From contig JBMOJB010000004.1 of the NCBI GenBank assembly GCA_049316985.1, positions 6,201 to 70,200 on the forward strand: a stretch of 64,000 nt of DNA, written 5' to 3'. A program made the position numbers and the translations under genes. Numbering within the stretch: position 1 is the stretch's first letter; each line of letters opens with the position of its first letter. Below are positions 26,409 through 34,565 of this stretch, in pieces. The notes beneath the pieces are model-generated. The model ran no database searches and was not told the origin of the DNA. It saw only the letters and a list, made by a program, of their open reading frames with translations. This DNA is from CANHEE01 sp049316985 (GTDB taxonomy: Bacteria; Bacteroidota; Bacteroidia; Chitinophagales; Saprospiraceae).

Positions 26409-29195
26409 ATGATTCGATATTCCCATTCTGCAGTATTATTTTTTTGTTTTTTGTACCTTCTCGGCGTTAGTTGTACAACACATTCTGCATTTATTGATAA
26501 AGACCATGAATCCAAAATGAAACCATCCGAACTGTTTTATCAGCAAAGAACTTATCCTGAAAGGACGTTTAACGTGGATGGATATTTTAGTGCGTTAGGT
26601 CAAGTAGAAGCAAATCTTTCATCAAGGAATGCTCCGGAACGAGGTTTTGGGGCAAATTGGGATGCAGAAGGTCCAAATAATGTTGGTGGTCGTGTAAATT
26701 GTATTGCTATTCACCCTACAAATAGTGCGATAATATTAATAGGGACTTCCTCGGGAGGAATGTTTCGTACATCAAATGGTGGAAATACCTGGATTCCTGT
26801 TTTTGATAATCAAAACACCCTTGCTATCGGTGATATTGTCTTTTCAGCCTCGAACCCAGATATTGTTTTTGTTGGTACTGGTGACCCCAACATTAGCGGT
26901 TACCCTTTTGTGGGTAACGGAATTTACAAAAGTATAGATGCTGGATTAACCTGGACTTATAGTGGATTAACCGAAACGAGAATTGTATCTCGAATAGTGG
27001 TTCATCCCACGAATCCAAACATTATCTATGCAGCAACAATGGGCTCTCCATTTGAGCGAAATGAGGATAGAGGCTTGTACAAAAGTATTAATGGCGGGTT
27101 GAGCTGGACAAAAATATTTTTTGCAAGTAACCAAGCCGGAGTAATTGATGTTATTCTGTCTAGGCAAAATCCCAACTTGCTCTATTTAGCTGCCTGGGAC
27201 AGAATAAGAACTAATAAAGAAAGCATAATTTCAGGCACTTCTTCTAAAGTTTATAGATCGTTGGATGGTGGAAACAACTGGAGCGTCGTAAATGGTCTTC
27301 CTTCTTCGGATAATGGCCGTATTGGTCTGGCTTTTTCACCCATTTCCCCAACTACTATCGTTGCAATAATAGCAACTACTTCTGGAGATCTCAAAGGAAT
27401 CTACCGTACAACAAATAGTGGAACAAACTGGACAAATCTGGCATCTGCATCTATTTTTCAAAATTTGTATGTTGGCATGGGTTGGTACTTTGGTAAAATA
27501 GCTATGACTGCTAATGGTGAAATTTATGCACTTGGTGTAGACCTTTGGCGATATAGAAATAGTGCGTGGGAAAATATAACTGAGGCTGTTGAGAAGGTAC
27601 ATGTCGATATGCATGATGTAGCTTTTTATAACAACTTTCTTGTCCTTGCAACTGATGGAGGTGTTTTTAGAACTGAGATTAATAGCGGCGTTTGGGCTAA
27701 AATTGAAAATCTCAATATTACGCAGTGCTACCGTGTATCCATCAGCCCGCATGCCAAAGGTAAATACTGGATTGGATCGCAAGATAATGGTACTATAGTT
27801 GGAAACAAAAGTCAGGCAGATAATTGGAACACCGTACAATTAGGTGATGGCTTCAGGACTCAATTCTATCGCTCGCAGAAAAAGTCTTTTATTGTCGAAT
27901 TGCAAGAAGGGAATCTTTTAATTACCCGAGACAGTGGCAGGTCTTTTACCGGGGCCACGCTTGGAATGATGATATCTGAGAGAAAAAGCTGGGATATGCC
28001 TTATTTTATAAGTGATTTTCCATCTGAAAATTTATACGCGGGCACATATCGCGCGTACAAAAGTAGCTCTGCGAATTCTGTTGTCTGGCAAAGTTTTAGT
28101 TCCGATCTTACCAAAGGGAATTTTTATGGAGATAAATTTCATGTTGTGACAGCTATGGCTGAATCCAAATATGATGAAGGAATAATTTATGCAGGAACAA
28201 GTGATGGGAATGTATGGATTTTCGAACAGAAAACATGGTTTAAAATCAGTGATAATCTTCCCAATAGATATGTTACCAGCATACGAACATCGCCTTCTAG
28301 TAGAAATTCAGTTTTCGTAACTCATTCAGGATATAAGGATAATGACAATACAGCTTTGGTTCATGTTTCAACGGATAAGGGGTTTACCTGGCAACCATTG
28401 AAAGGCGATTTACCTGATATTGCACTAAATGATATTGCTATTTTACCTAATCAATCCGACTCAATATTGTTTGTTGCAACTGATGCAGGAGTCTTCGGAA
28501 CAACCAATAAAGGTAGAAATTGGCAGAGATTAGGAAAAAATATGCCTATGGTCCCTGTCTACGAGCTGGCGATTGATTCGGTAAATAGGCTATTAATTGC
28601 GGCAACTCATGGTAGAAGTGTATTTTCATACCCGCTTGATACTTTTTTAATAAAAGCAACAAGTAAAGTGTCAATTAGTGGGAAAATAATTTTACCTGCT
28701 GGATCGGCTTTGCAACGAGTCAAAGTAAGTATTCAATACGACAACGAAAACGATATTGTTGACGCAGATAATAATGGTTTTTATACCTTATCGAATAGGA
28801 TTCCCCTGGGTTCGAAAGTGACTATAACTCCTTCAAGGATCGATAACAATGCCTCCAATGGGGTTTCCACCTCTGACGTTGTAGCCATACAAAAGCATGT
28901 TCTTAGTGTACTTCCGTTGAATGACCCTTACAAGATTATTGCAGCGGATGCCAATTTGTCCAATTCTGTTAGTACCTCAGATATTGTATTGCTGCGCAAA
29001 CTAATTCTTACATTATTAGATACGCTTCCTAGATCGTGGCGCTTTGTACCTAAAGATTATGTGTTTCCAACCCCGCTGATTCCATATAATGCACCCTCTT
29101 CTATTGTCATTCAAAAACTTGATGCAATTAGAAATGATCTTGATTTTATAGGAATAAAAAGTGGAGATGTTAATAATTCAGTTTCTCCGAACTAA
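26409..29195 (+). CDS. Secreted Asp-box (BNR) beta-propeller protein with dockerin-like end
   Basis: The product is 928 residues from the ATG at 26409. The N-terminal hydrophobic segment ends at LYLLGVSC, which may be a lipobox. The body carries about eight Asp-box repeats of the form S.DGG..W, such as RTSNGGNTW, KSIDAGLTW, KSINGGLSW, RSLDGGNNW and STDKGFTW. These form a sialidase/VPS10-like propeller that binds glycans or proteins, but no catalytic sialidase residues are recognised. The last 170 residues hold a carboxypeptidase-regulatory-like fold (SGKIILPAGSALQRVKVSI). This is followed by two dockerin-like repeats, SNGVSTSDVVAIQKHVL and SNSVSTSDIVLLRKLIL, and a final GIKSGDVNNS. It has no T9SS tail. 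ALDH7 follows by 33 bases. Confidence 0.8.
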   Translation: MIRYSHSAVLFFCFLYLLGVSCTTHSAFIDKDHESKMKPSELFYQQRTYPERTFNVDGYFSALGQVEANLSSRNAPERGFGANWDAEGPNNVGGRVNCIAIHPTNSAIILIGTSSGGMFRTSNGGNTWIPVFDNQNTLAIGDIVFSASNPDIVFVGTGDPNISGYPFVGNGIYKSIDAGLTWTYSGLTETRIVSRIVVHPTNPNIIYAATMGSPFERNEDRGLYKSINGGLSWTKIFFASNQAGVIDVILSRQNPNLLYLAAWDRIRTNKESIISGTSSKVYRSLDGGNNWSVVNGLPSSDNGRIGLAFSPISPTTIVAIIATTSGDLKGIYRTTNSGTNWTNLASASIFQNLYVGMGWYFGKIAMTANGEIYALGVDLWRYRNSAWENITEAVEKVHVDMHDVAFYNNFLVLATDGGVFRTEINSGVWAKIENLNITQCYRVSISPHAKGKYWIGSQDNGTIVGNKSQADNWNTVQLGDGFRTQFYRSQKKSFIVELQEGNLLITRDSGRSFTGATLGMMISERKSWDMPYFISDFPSENLYAGTYRAYKSSSANSVVWQSFSSDLTKGNFYGDKFHVVTAMAESKYDEGIIYAGTSDGNVWIFEQKTWFKISDNLPNRYVTSIRTSPSSRNSVFVTHSGYKDNDNTALVHVSTDKGFTWQPLKGDLPDIALNDIAILPNQSDSILFVATDAGVFGTTNKGRNWQRLGKNMPMVPVYELAIDSVNRLLIAATHGRSVFSYPLDTFLIKATSKVSISGKIILPAGSALQRVKVSIQYDNENDIVDADNNGFYTLSNRIPLGSKVTITPSRIDNNASNGVSTSDVVAIQKHVLSVLPLNDPYKIIAADANLSNSVSTSDIVLLRKLILTLLDTLPRSWRFVPKDYVFPTPLIPYNAPSSIVIQKLDAIRNDLDFIGIKSGDVNNSVSPN

Positions 29196-29228
29196 AAAAA
29201 TGATATAATTTTAAACAATAAAATAGTA

Positions 29229-30755
29229 ATGGAAAAAGACTTTTTAAGAAAGCTGGGACTAAAACGCAATAATGCCGGAACCAGCACGGGCATGGAATCG
29301 GTTACATCCAGGAAGTACATTCGATCGTTTTCTCCTGTTGACGGAGAATTTATCGGCAGTGTTAGTGTGACCACAAAAGAGCAGTACGAGTCAGTATTGG
29401 AAAAAGCTCAGGATGCATTTGTTATTTGGAGAAAATTGCCTGCACCAAAACGCGGAGAAATTGTGAGACTGTACGGGGAGGAATTGCGAAAAAACAAAGA
29501 TGCATTGGGTAAACTTGTTTCTTATGAAATGGGCAAGAGCTTGCAGGAGGGTTATGGCGAAGTGCAGGAAATGATTGATATCTGTGATTTTGCAGTGGGT
29601 CTTTCTCGCCAGCTTTATGGTTTGACCATGCATTCTGAACGTCCAGATCACCGGATGTACGAACAATGGCATCCACTCGGAATTGTCGGTATTATTTCCG
29701 CATTTAATTTCCCTGTTGCTGTTTGGTCATGGAATGCAATGCTAGCTATGGTTTGTGGTGACGTGTGCATTTGGAAAGCTTCTGAAAAAACGACGCTTTG
29801 TGCAATCGCTTGTCAGAATATTCTGATGAAAGTATTGAAAAATAATAATCTGCCAGAGGGTATAAGTTGTATCGTCACAGGTGACTATAAAGTAGGTGAA
29901 TGGATGAGTAATGATGCGAGGATTCCGCTGATTTCAGCAACTGGCAGCACTAGAATGGGTAAGATAGTTTCCAAAACTGTAGCAGGCCGACTAGGGAGAA
30001 CTATACTGGAATTGGGTGGCAACAATGCGATTATTGTTACCGAAAGTGCTGATCTGGATATGGTACTTACCGGAGCTGTATTTGGAGCTGTAGGTACGGC
30101 AGGTCAGCGTTGTACGTCTACAAGACGACTGATTATCCATGAGCGTATTTATGATAAAGTTAAAGAAAAACTCGCTAGTGGATATCGGCAGTTGAGAATT
30201 GGAGATCCACTAGACCAGTCAAATCACGTTGGTCCATTGATTGACAAAACTGCGGTTGAATTGTACCTTTCTTCTATAGAGAAAGCCAAAGCAGAAGGGG
30301 CACATTTTATTGTTGAAGGAGGAATTGTTGAAGGTAAAGGATTTGAAAGTGGCTGCTACGTAAAACCTTGTATTGCTGAAGCAAAAAATGATTTCGAAAT
30401 TGTTCAACATGAGACCTTTGCACCAATTCTGTATATCATGAAATATAAAACCCTGGAGGAAGCAATATCACTTCAGAACGGAGTGCCTCAGGGGCTTTCA
30501 TCTGCAATAATGACAAATAATATGCGCGAAGCAGAATTATTTCTTTCGGTTGCCGGTTCTGACTGTGGTATTGCTAACGTAAATATTGGAACCAGCGGCG
30601 CAGAAATTGGTGGAGCATTCGGTGGCGAAAAAGAAACGGGAGGAGGTCGTGAATCTGGTTCAGATGCATGGAAAGCATATATGAGACGCCAAACAAACAC
30701 AATGAATTATGGTAATCAATTGCCTTTAGCTCAAGGAATTAAATTTGATTTGTGA
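29229..30755 (+). CDS. Aldehyde dehydrogenase, ALDH7 (antiquitin-like) family
   Basis: The enzyme oxidises an aldehyde to an acid with NAD. The 508-residue protein has the general base Glu261 (ILELGGNNA) and the nucleophile Cys295 in AGQRCTSTRR. The ELGGNNAIIV and GTAGQRC motifs and the length match ALDH7A1/AmaB, which oxidise alpha-aminoadipic semialdehyde (in equilibrium with piperideine-6-carboxylate) in lysine breakdown. Substrate assignment is by family. The gene is 33 bases downstream of the propeller gene and could be cotranscribed, though no functional link is evident. Confidence 0.9.
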   Translation: MEKDFLRKLGLKRNNAGTSTGMESVTSRKYIRSFSPVDGEFIGSVSVTTKEQYESVLEKAQDAFVIWRKLPAPKRGEIVRLYGEELRKNKDALGKLVSYEMGKSLQEGYGEVQEMIDICDFAVGLSRQLYGLTMHSERPDHRMYEQWHPLGIVGIISAFNFPVAVWSWNAMLAMVCGDVCIWKASEKTTLCAIACQNILMKVLKNNNLPEGISCIVTGDYKVGEWMSNDARIPLISATGSTRMGKIVSKTVAGRLGRTILELGGNNAIIVTESADLDMVLTGAVFGAVGTAGQRCTSTRRLIIHERIYDKVKEKLASGYRQLRIGDPLDQSNHVGPLIDKTAVELYLSSIEKAKAEGAHFIVEGGIVEGKGFESGCYVKPCIAEAKNDFEIVQHETFAPILYIMKYKTLEEAISLQNGVPQGLSSAIMTNNMREAELFLSVAGSDCGIANVNIGTSGAEIGGAFGGEKETGGGRESGSDAWKAYMRRQTNTMNYGNQLPLAQGIKFDL

Positions 30756-30832
30756 CAAAATGATTTCCCAAAAATTTATTACTAAAACCAATTCTAAATA
30801 GCAGGTTGTAGTTCTATTTATCAACCAAAACA

Positions 30833-30864
30833 TTTGTTTTTTATAGTTTTCTTTATTATATTTG
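30833..30864 (+). promoter_or_regulatory. Consensus promoter ahead of the rnr leader RNA
   Basis: TTTG at 30833-30836 is followed after exactly 20 bases by TATATTTG at 30857-30864, a full match to the Bacteroidota promoter. The predicted transcript starts near 30870, 260 bases before rnr. Confidence 0.7.
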
Positions 30865-30869
30865 CAAAG

Positions 30870-31004
30870 TGTCAGGTGATAAACAACAAGACTTTAAGTT
30901 GCCTGAAAAAAATAGGTTATTCAATATAAGCATTAATAAAGATTGTTTTCATTTGGTTTTTTGGGGTTATAAAGGGTGCCAGTGTCATATCTGGCGCTCT
31001 TTTT
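30870..31004 (+). ncRNA. Candidate small RNA or rnr leader/attenuator (~135 nt)
   Basis: Transcription from the consensus promoter would give a short RNA. It starts with a hairpin (TCAGGTGA at 30872-30879 pairing with TTGCCTGA at 30899-30906) and ends at an intrinsic terminator. The terminator stem is GGGTGCCAG / CTGGCGCTC with two wobble pairs, an eight-base loop and TTTTT at 31000-31004. There is no open frame of note inside. It could be an independent small RNA or an attenuator controlling rnr downstream. I do not recognise it as 6S, SRP, tmRNA or RNase P RNA. Confidence 0.5.
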
Positions 31005-31129
31005 AATATACAAGGGAACATTTTGCAATGTAAATATGTTTAATATCTTTCACAGCAGATTACCTGAATTTCCTTCCTCTTATAAAGTCTTTGTTAACTT
31101 CCAGTCTGATAAAATGTTAAATTACAATT

Positions 31130-33328
31130 ATGGATCCCAAAAAAAATACGAAAATTAAAGGGAAAAAATTAACCCCACCCGAGCTGAGCCAGTTCATTCT
31201 AAAACTATACCGGGCGCATCCGGGAAAGTGGTATAGTGCCAGGCAAGTTATGGACAAATTAAAAGTGGCAAATAGTAAGATCGAAGTTCAACAGTCCTTG
31301 ATTAAACTGGCAGAAAAAGGACTTTTGATGCAGGATAAAGATATGAAATTTGGTCTTTCAGGAAATATTAACAATGTTGTACAGGCACCGGGTCAAACTA
31401 GACTTGATGATAATCAGAAAAATGAAAGTCGAAAATTAATTACCGGGTTTATCGATATGACGCGGACAGGTTCAGCCTACATTTTGTCAAAAGATACTCC
31501 CGATGATGTTTTTGTTGCACCTAAGAACTTGAAAAATGCACTTCATGGTGATACAGTTCGGGTTAGAACATGGATACCAAGAGGTAAAAGTAGGCTGGAA
31601 GGAGAAGTAGTTGAGATTGTCGAGAGAGCTACTGATTTTTTCATTGGCACCATCCGTTTATCAAAAAAATATGCCATTGTAATCCCTGATCGACAAAATA
31701 TGCTTGTGGATATCTTTGTTGATCTGGAAGACACAAAAAATGCCAAGGAAGGTGATAAGGTTATCGTAAAGGTGATAAAATGGCAAAGTAAGCTTGTGAA
31801 AGCTCCAATTGGCCAAGTGACAACTATTCTTGGTAAAGGAGGTTCTTCAGACATGGAAATGAAAACCATCTTAATTAACAGTGGTTTTAATATTGAATTT
31901 CCAGAGGAAGTAATAGCTGAAGCGGATGCTATTTCGGCTGAGATCAGCACTGAGGAGATAGGAAGAAGACGGGATATGAGAGGTATACTGACCATAACGA
32001 TTGACCCTTTTGATGCGAAAGATTTTGATGATGCCATTTCTTTCAGAGTACTTGAAAATGGGCATCATGAAATTGGAATACATATCGCTGATGTAAGTCA
32101 TTATATTATGCCCAATACACCACTAGACAAAGAGGCACTGCGCCGTTCAACTTCTGTATACTTACCTGACAGAGTATGTCCTATGCTTCCAGAAAAATTG
32201 TCAAATGTTCTTTGTTCACTTCGCCCAAATGAAGATAAACTTACCTTTTCTGCTATTTTTGAAATTGATGACAAAGGGAAAATACTGGAACGGTGGTTTG
32301 GGAAGACGGTGATCCATAGTAATAGAAGATTCACCTACGAAGAAGCGCAGGATATAATTGAAGGTGCGGAGGGCGATTATTCGTCAGAAATTCTAACGCT
32401 TGATAAAATTGCGAAAGTGCTGCGTAAAAAACGTTTTAAAAATGGTTCCATTGATTTTGATAGCGAAGAAGTAAGATTTAAATTGGACGAAGCAGGAGCG
32501 CCTATTGAAGTGTATGTTAAAGTCCAGAAAGATTCTAATCGATTAATTGAGGAATACATGTTGTTGGCGAATAAGGAAGTTGCAACCTACGTGTACAAAA
32601 AGGCAGCTCCTGAAGTCCCGTACGTTTACAGAGTTCATGATATGCCAAATGAGGAAAAATTGTTTGAATTTGCACGTTTCGCCGCTGAAATGGGATTCAA
32701 ATTCGATGTGAGTACCCCTAAAACTATTGCAGAGTCTTTTAATCGGATTTCAGCAGCTGCGAAGGAAAATGAGTTGCTAAAAACCCTTGCTCCAATTGCA
32801 ATCAGAACAATGGCTAAAGCAGCGTACTCGTCAGATAATATTGGTCACTATGGACTTGCTTTTGAATTTTATTCGCATTTTACCTCGCCTATCCGACGAT
32901 ATGCTGATGTCATCGCGCATAGGATTTTATTCCAAAATCTAAAGACAAATGTAGTACGGTGGGAAAAAAGTAAACTAGAGGAAATGTGTCAGCATATTTC
33001 AAGACAAGAACGAAAGGCAATCGAAGCAGAAAGAGAAGCTACAAAATACAAGCAAGTCGAGTTTATGAAAAAACATGTAGGCGATGTTTTTGAAGGTATT
33101 ATTTCAGGAGTGATGGATAGAGGCATTTTTGTTGAAACCATCTATGGCAGATGCGAAGGTATGGTTGGATTTGATAAAATGCCTGAAGCATTTGAAGTTT
33201 TTAATGGTAGATTGCAGGCGAAAGGACTTAGGTCTGGAAAAACTTATAAACTAGGAGACACTATTAAAGTAAAAATTACTGGAGCAGATCTCGGAAAAAG
33301 GCAAATTGAAATGGACCTGGCTGAATAA
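31130..33328 (+). CDS. rnr: Ribonuclease R
   Basis: RNase R is a 3'-to-5' exoribonuclease that degrades structured RNA and takes part in mRNA and rRNA quality control. The 732-residue product has an N-terminal winged-helix region, cold-shock-type domains, and the RNB catalytic domain with Asp292, Asp298, Asp300 and Asp301 in IDPFDAKDFDDAISF. A C-terminal S1 domain (VGDVFEGIISGVMDRGIFVE) closes the protein. It also shows HYGLAFEFYSHFTSPIRRYAD. The ATG at 31130 lies 125 bases after a hairpin terminator, which suggests attenuation or a second start. It is a cytoplasmic protein. Confidence 0.96.
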   Translation: MDPKKNTKIKGKKLTPPELSQFILKLYRAHPGKWYSARQVMDKLKVANSKIEVQQSLIKLAEKGLLMQDKDMKFGLSGNINNVVQAPGQTRLDDNQKNESRKLITGFIDMTRTGSAYILSKDTPDDVFVAPKNLKNALHGDTVRVRTWIPRGKSRLEGEVVEIVERATDFFIGTIRLSKKYAIVIPDRQNMLVDIFVDLEDTKNAKEGDKVIVKVIKWQSKLVKAPIGQVTTILGKGGSSDMEMKTILINSGFNIEFPEEVIAEADAISAEISTEEIGRRRDMRGILTITIDPFDAKDFDDAISFRVLENGHHEIGIHIADVSHYIMPNTPLDKEALRRSTSVYLPDRVCPMLPEKLSNVLCSLRPNEDKLTFSAIFEIDDKGKILERWFGKTVIHSNRRFTYEEAQDIIEGAEGDYSSEILTLDKIAKVLRKKRFKNGSIDFDSEEVRFKLDEAGAPIEVYVKVQKDSNRLIEEYMLLANKEVATYVYKKAAPEVPYVYRVHDMPNEEKLFEFARFAAEMGFKFDVSTPKTIAESFNRISAAAKENELLKTLAPIAIRTMAKAAYSSDNIGHYGLAFEFYSHFTSPIRRYADVIAHRILFQNLKTNVVRWEKSKLEEMCQHISRQERKAIEAEREATKYKQVEFMKKHVGDVFEGIISGVMDRGIFVETIYGRCEGMVGFDKMPEAFEVFNGRLQAKGLRSGKTYKLGDTIKVKITGADLGKRQIEMDLAE

Positions 33329-33348
33329 TAATTTAGTTAATCATATTT

Positions 33349-33501
33349 TTACATTTTTTTGCTGGAAGATAAATCATCCTTAGTGTTTATGCCTTCTTTG
33401 AAGTCGTTTGCAACAAGGTCAGTAGATATCTTTGATGATGATAATATCGAAATAAAAGCAAGTCCGATGATTATACATAAAAAAACGATTTGGAATTCCA
33501 T
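33349..33501 (-). CDS. Possible small membrane protein (50 aa)
   Basis: A short frame on the minus strand reads MEFQIVFLCIIIGLAFISIL and then a polar tail rich in Ser, Lys and Asp ending in SSSKKM. It has one clear transmembrane helix at the N-terminus, with the tail probably outside or in the periplasm. A -7 consensus box (TATATTTG on the minus strand, 33536-33543) lies about 35 bases upstream of the ATG, which supports real transcription. No family is recognised. It converges on rnr. Confidence 0.45.
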   Translation of the reverse strand: MEFQIVFLCIIIGLAFISILSSSKISTDLVANDFKEGINTKDDLSSSKKM

Positions 33502-33711
33502 TTTTACTTGTTTTGGTTATGAATAAAGTGCGATGCAAATATATGTATAAAAAAACAATGTTTAAATAGCTATTAAATAGGTTGTTCTAATTCATTAGGA
33601 AACGTAGCATTTCACTTAGGCAATGGTATTTTTTAGAAAAAAAACATTTCTCAAATGGTTATAATGTGAAATAAAGTATCTTGCGATGAGTATAATTAAG
33701 TTTCATTGCTT

Positions 33712-33719
33712 TATCTTTG
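33712..33719 (+). promoter_or_regulatory. -7 box (TATCTTTG) of tRNA-Leu
   Basis: A full TAnnTTTG match ends 18 bases before the first base of the tRNA. No TTG lies at exactly 20 bases, so the upstream element is unclear. Confidence 0.5.
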
Positions 33720-33737
33720 TGCTGTTAAAATCACAAA

Positions 33738-33820
33738 GCCCAGGTGGTGAAATGGTAGACATGCTACTTTGAGGTGGTAGTGCCGGTTACGGTGTGCAAG
33801 TTCGAGTCTTGTCCTGGGCA
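33738..33820 (+). tRNA. tRNA-Leu (anticodon GAG)
   Basis: The acceptor stem GCCCAGG pairs with CCTGGGC, followed by discriminator A and an encoded CC. The anticodon arm CTACT-TTGAGGT-GGTAG gives anticodon GAG. A long variable arm (class II) and the T arm GCAAG-TTCGAGT-CTTGT are present. The 83-base length fits leucine tRNAs. A perfect inverted repeat follows as terminator. Confidence 0.95.
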
Positions 33821-33824
33821 CCTT

Positions 33825-33862
33825 TCCCAAATTTTTCAAATTTGAAAAATTTGGGATTTTTA
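33825..33862 (+). terminator. Terminator after tRNA-Leu
   Basis: A perfect 16-bp inverted repeat with no spacer (TCCCAAATTTTTCAAA and its complement) is followed by TTTTTATTT. It directly follows the tRNA. Confidence 0.8.
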
Positions 33863-33901
33863 TTTAAATATACCGCTATCTTAGCGTAAAATATCTTCAT
33901 T

Positions 33902-34468
33902 ATGTTTAATATTGACCATATACTAACTGTCAGTTTTACTTTGTTTGCTGTAATCGATATGCCGGGAGCCATTCCTATCCTCGTTTCATTGAAGGAAAAA
34001 TTGGGTAAAATTGAGTCTGGAAAAGCGACAATTGCATCCGGTGTTTTAATGCTGTCATTTCTATTTATTGGTGAAAGCTTCCTCGGTTTTCTGGGGGTAG
34101 ATTTACACTCATTTGCAGTCGCAGGTTCAATTGTGATATTTTTAGTTGGCCTCGAAATGGTTATGGGCCTCGAATTTTTCAAAGCAGAACCTGATTCAAA
34201 TTCCGGCAGCATTGTACCGATCGCTTTTCCGCTCATCGCAGGATCGGGTACTTTGACTACTATTATATCTTTAAAACCTAATTTTGAAAATGAAGCAATA
34301 ATAGTAGGAATTTTCATCAACTTGATCGTAATTTACCTCGTATTGCAGTCGTTAAAGTTGTGGGAAAGGATTTTGGGAAGGTCAGGTTTAATGGTGGTAA
34401 GAAAATTCTTCGGGGTTGTGTTGCTGGCAATTGCAGTTAAAATTTTCAAAACTAATTTTGGTATTTGA
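33902..34468 (+). CDS. MarC-family membrane protein
   Basis: The 188-residue protein has about six transmembrane segments and matches MarC/YhgN (UPF0056). The conserved parts are the N-terminal FTLFAVIDMPGAIPILVSL, GSIVIFLVGLEMVMG, and FPLIAGSGTLTTIISL. MarC proteins were once linked to multidrug resistance, which later work did not confirm; their transport role is not settled. It lies just after tRNA-Leu and about 100 bases before the phosphoesterase start chosen here. Confidence 0.9.
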   Translation: MFNIDHILTVSFTLFAVIDMPGAIPILVSLKEKLGKIESGKATIASGVLMLSFLFIGESFLGFLGVDLHSFAVAGSIVIFLVGLEMVMGLEFFKAEPDSNSGSIVPIAFPLIAGSGTLTTIISLKPNFENEAIIVGIFINLIVIYLVLQSLKLWERILGRSGLMVVRKFFGVVLLAIAVKIFKTNFGI

Positions 34469-34565
34469 AAAACCCTTCCCTGATTTTTCAATCATTAAGT
34501 TAAGGGCTGCTTTGTTTTTAATAGGTACTAATACAATTCGGCAGATTTTTGCACGTTTTTATATT

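Noticed and set aside
30870..31004. Identity of the small RNA as 6S or SRP RNA
   Set aside because: The conserved SRP loop sequence is absent, and the 5' and 3' ends do not form the long closing stem expected of 6S RNA. It is left as an unassigned candidate.
33787..34320. 177-codon minus-strand frame over MarC
   Set aside because: It runs antisense through the MarC gene and the tRNA terminator and has no recognisable domain. The plus-strand protein has clear family motifs.
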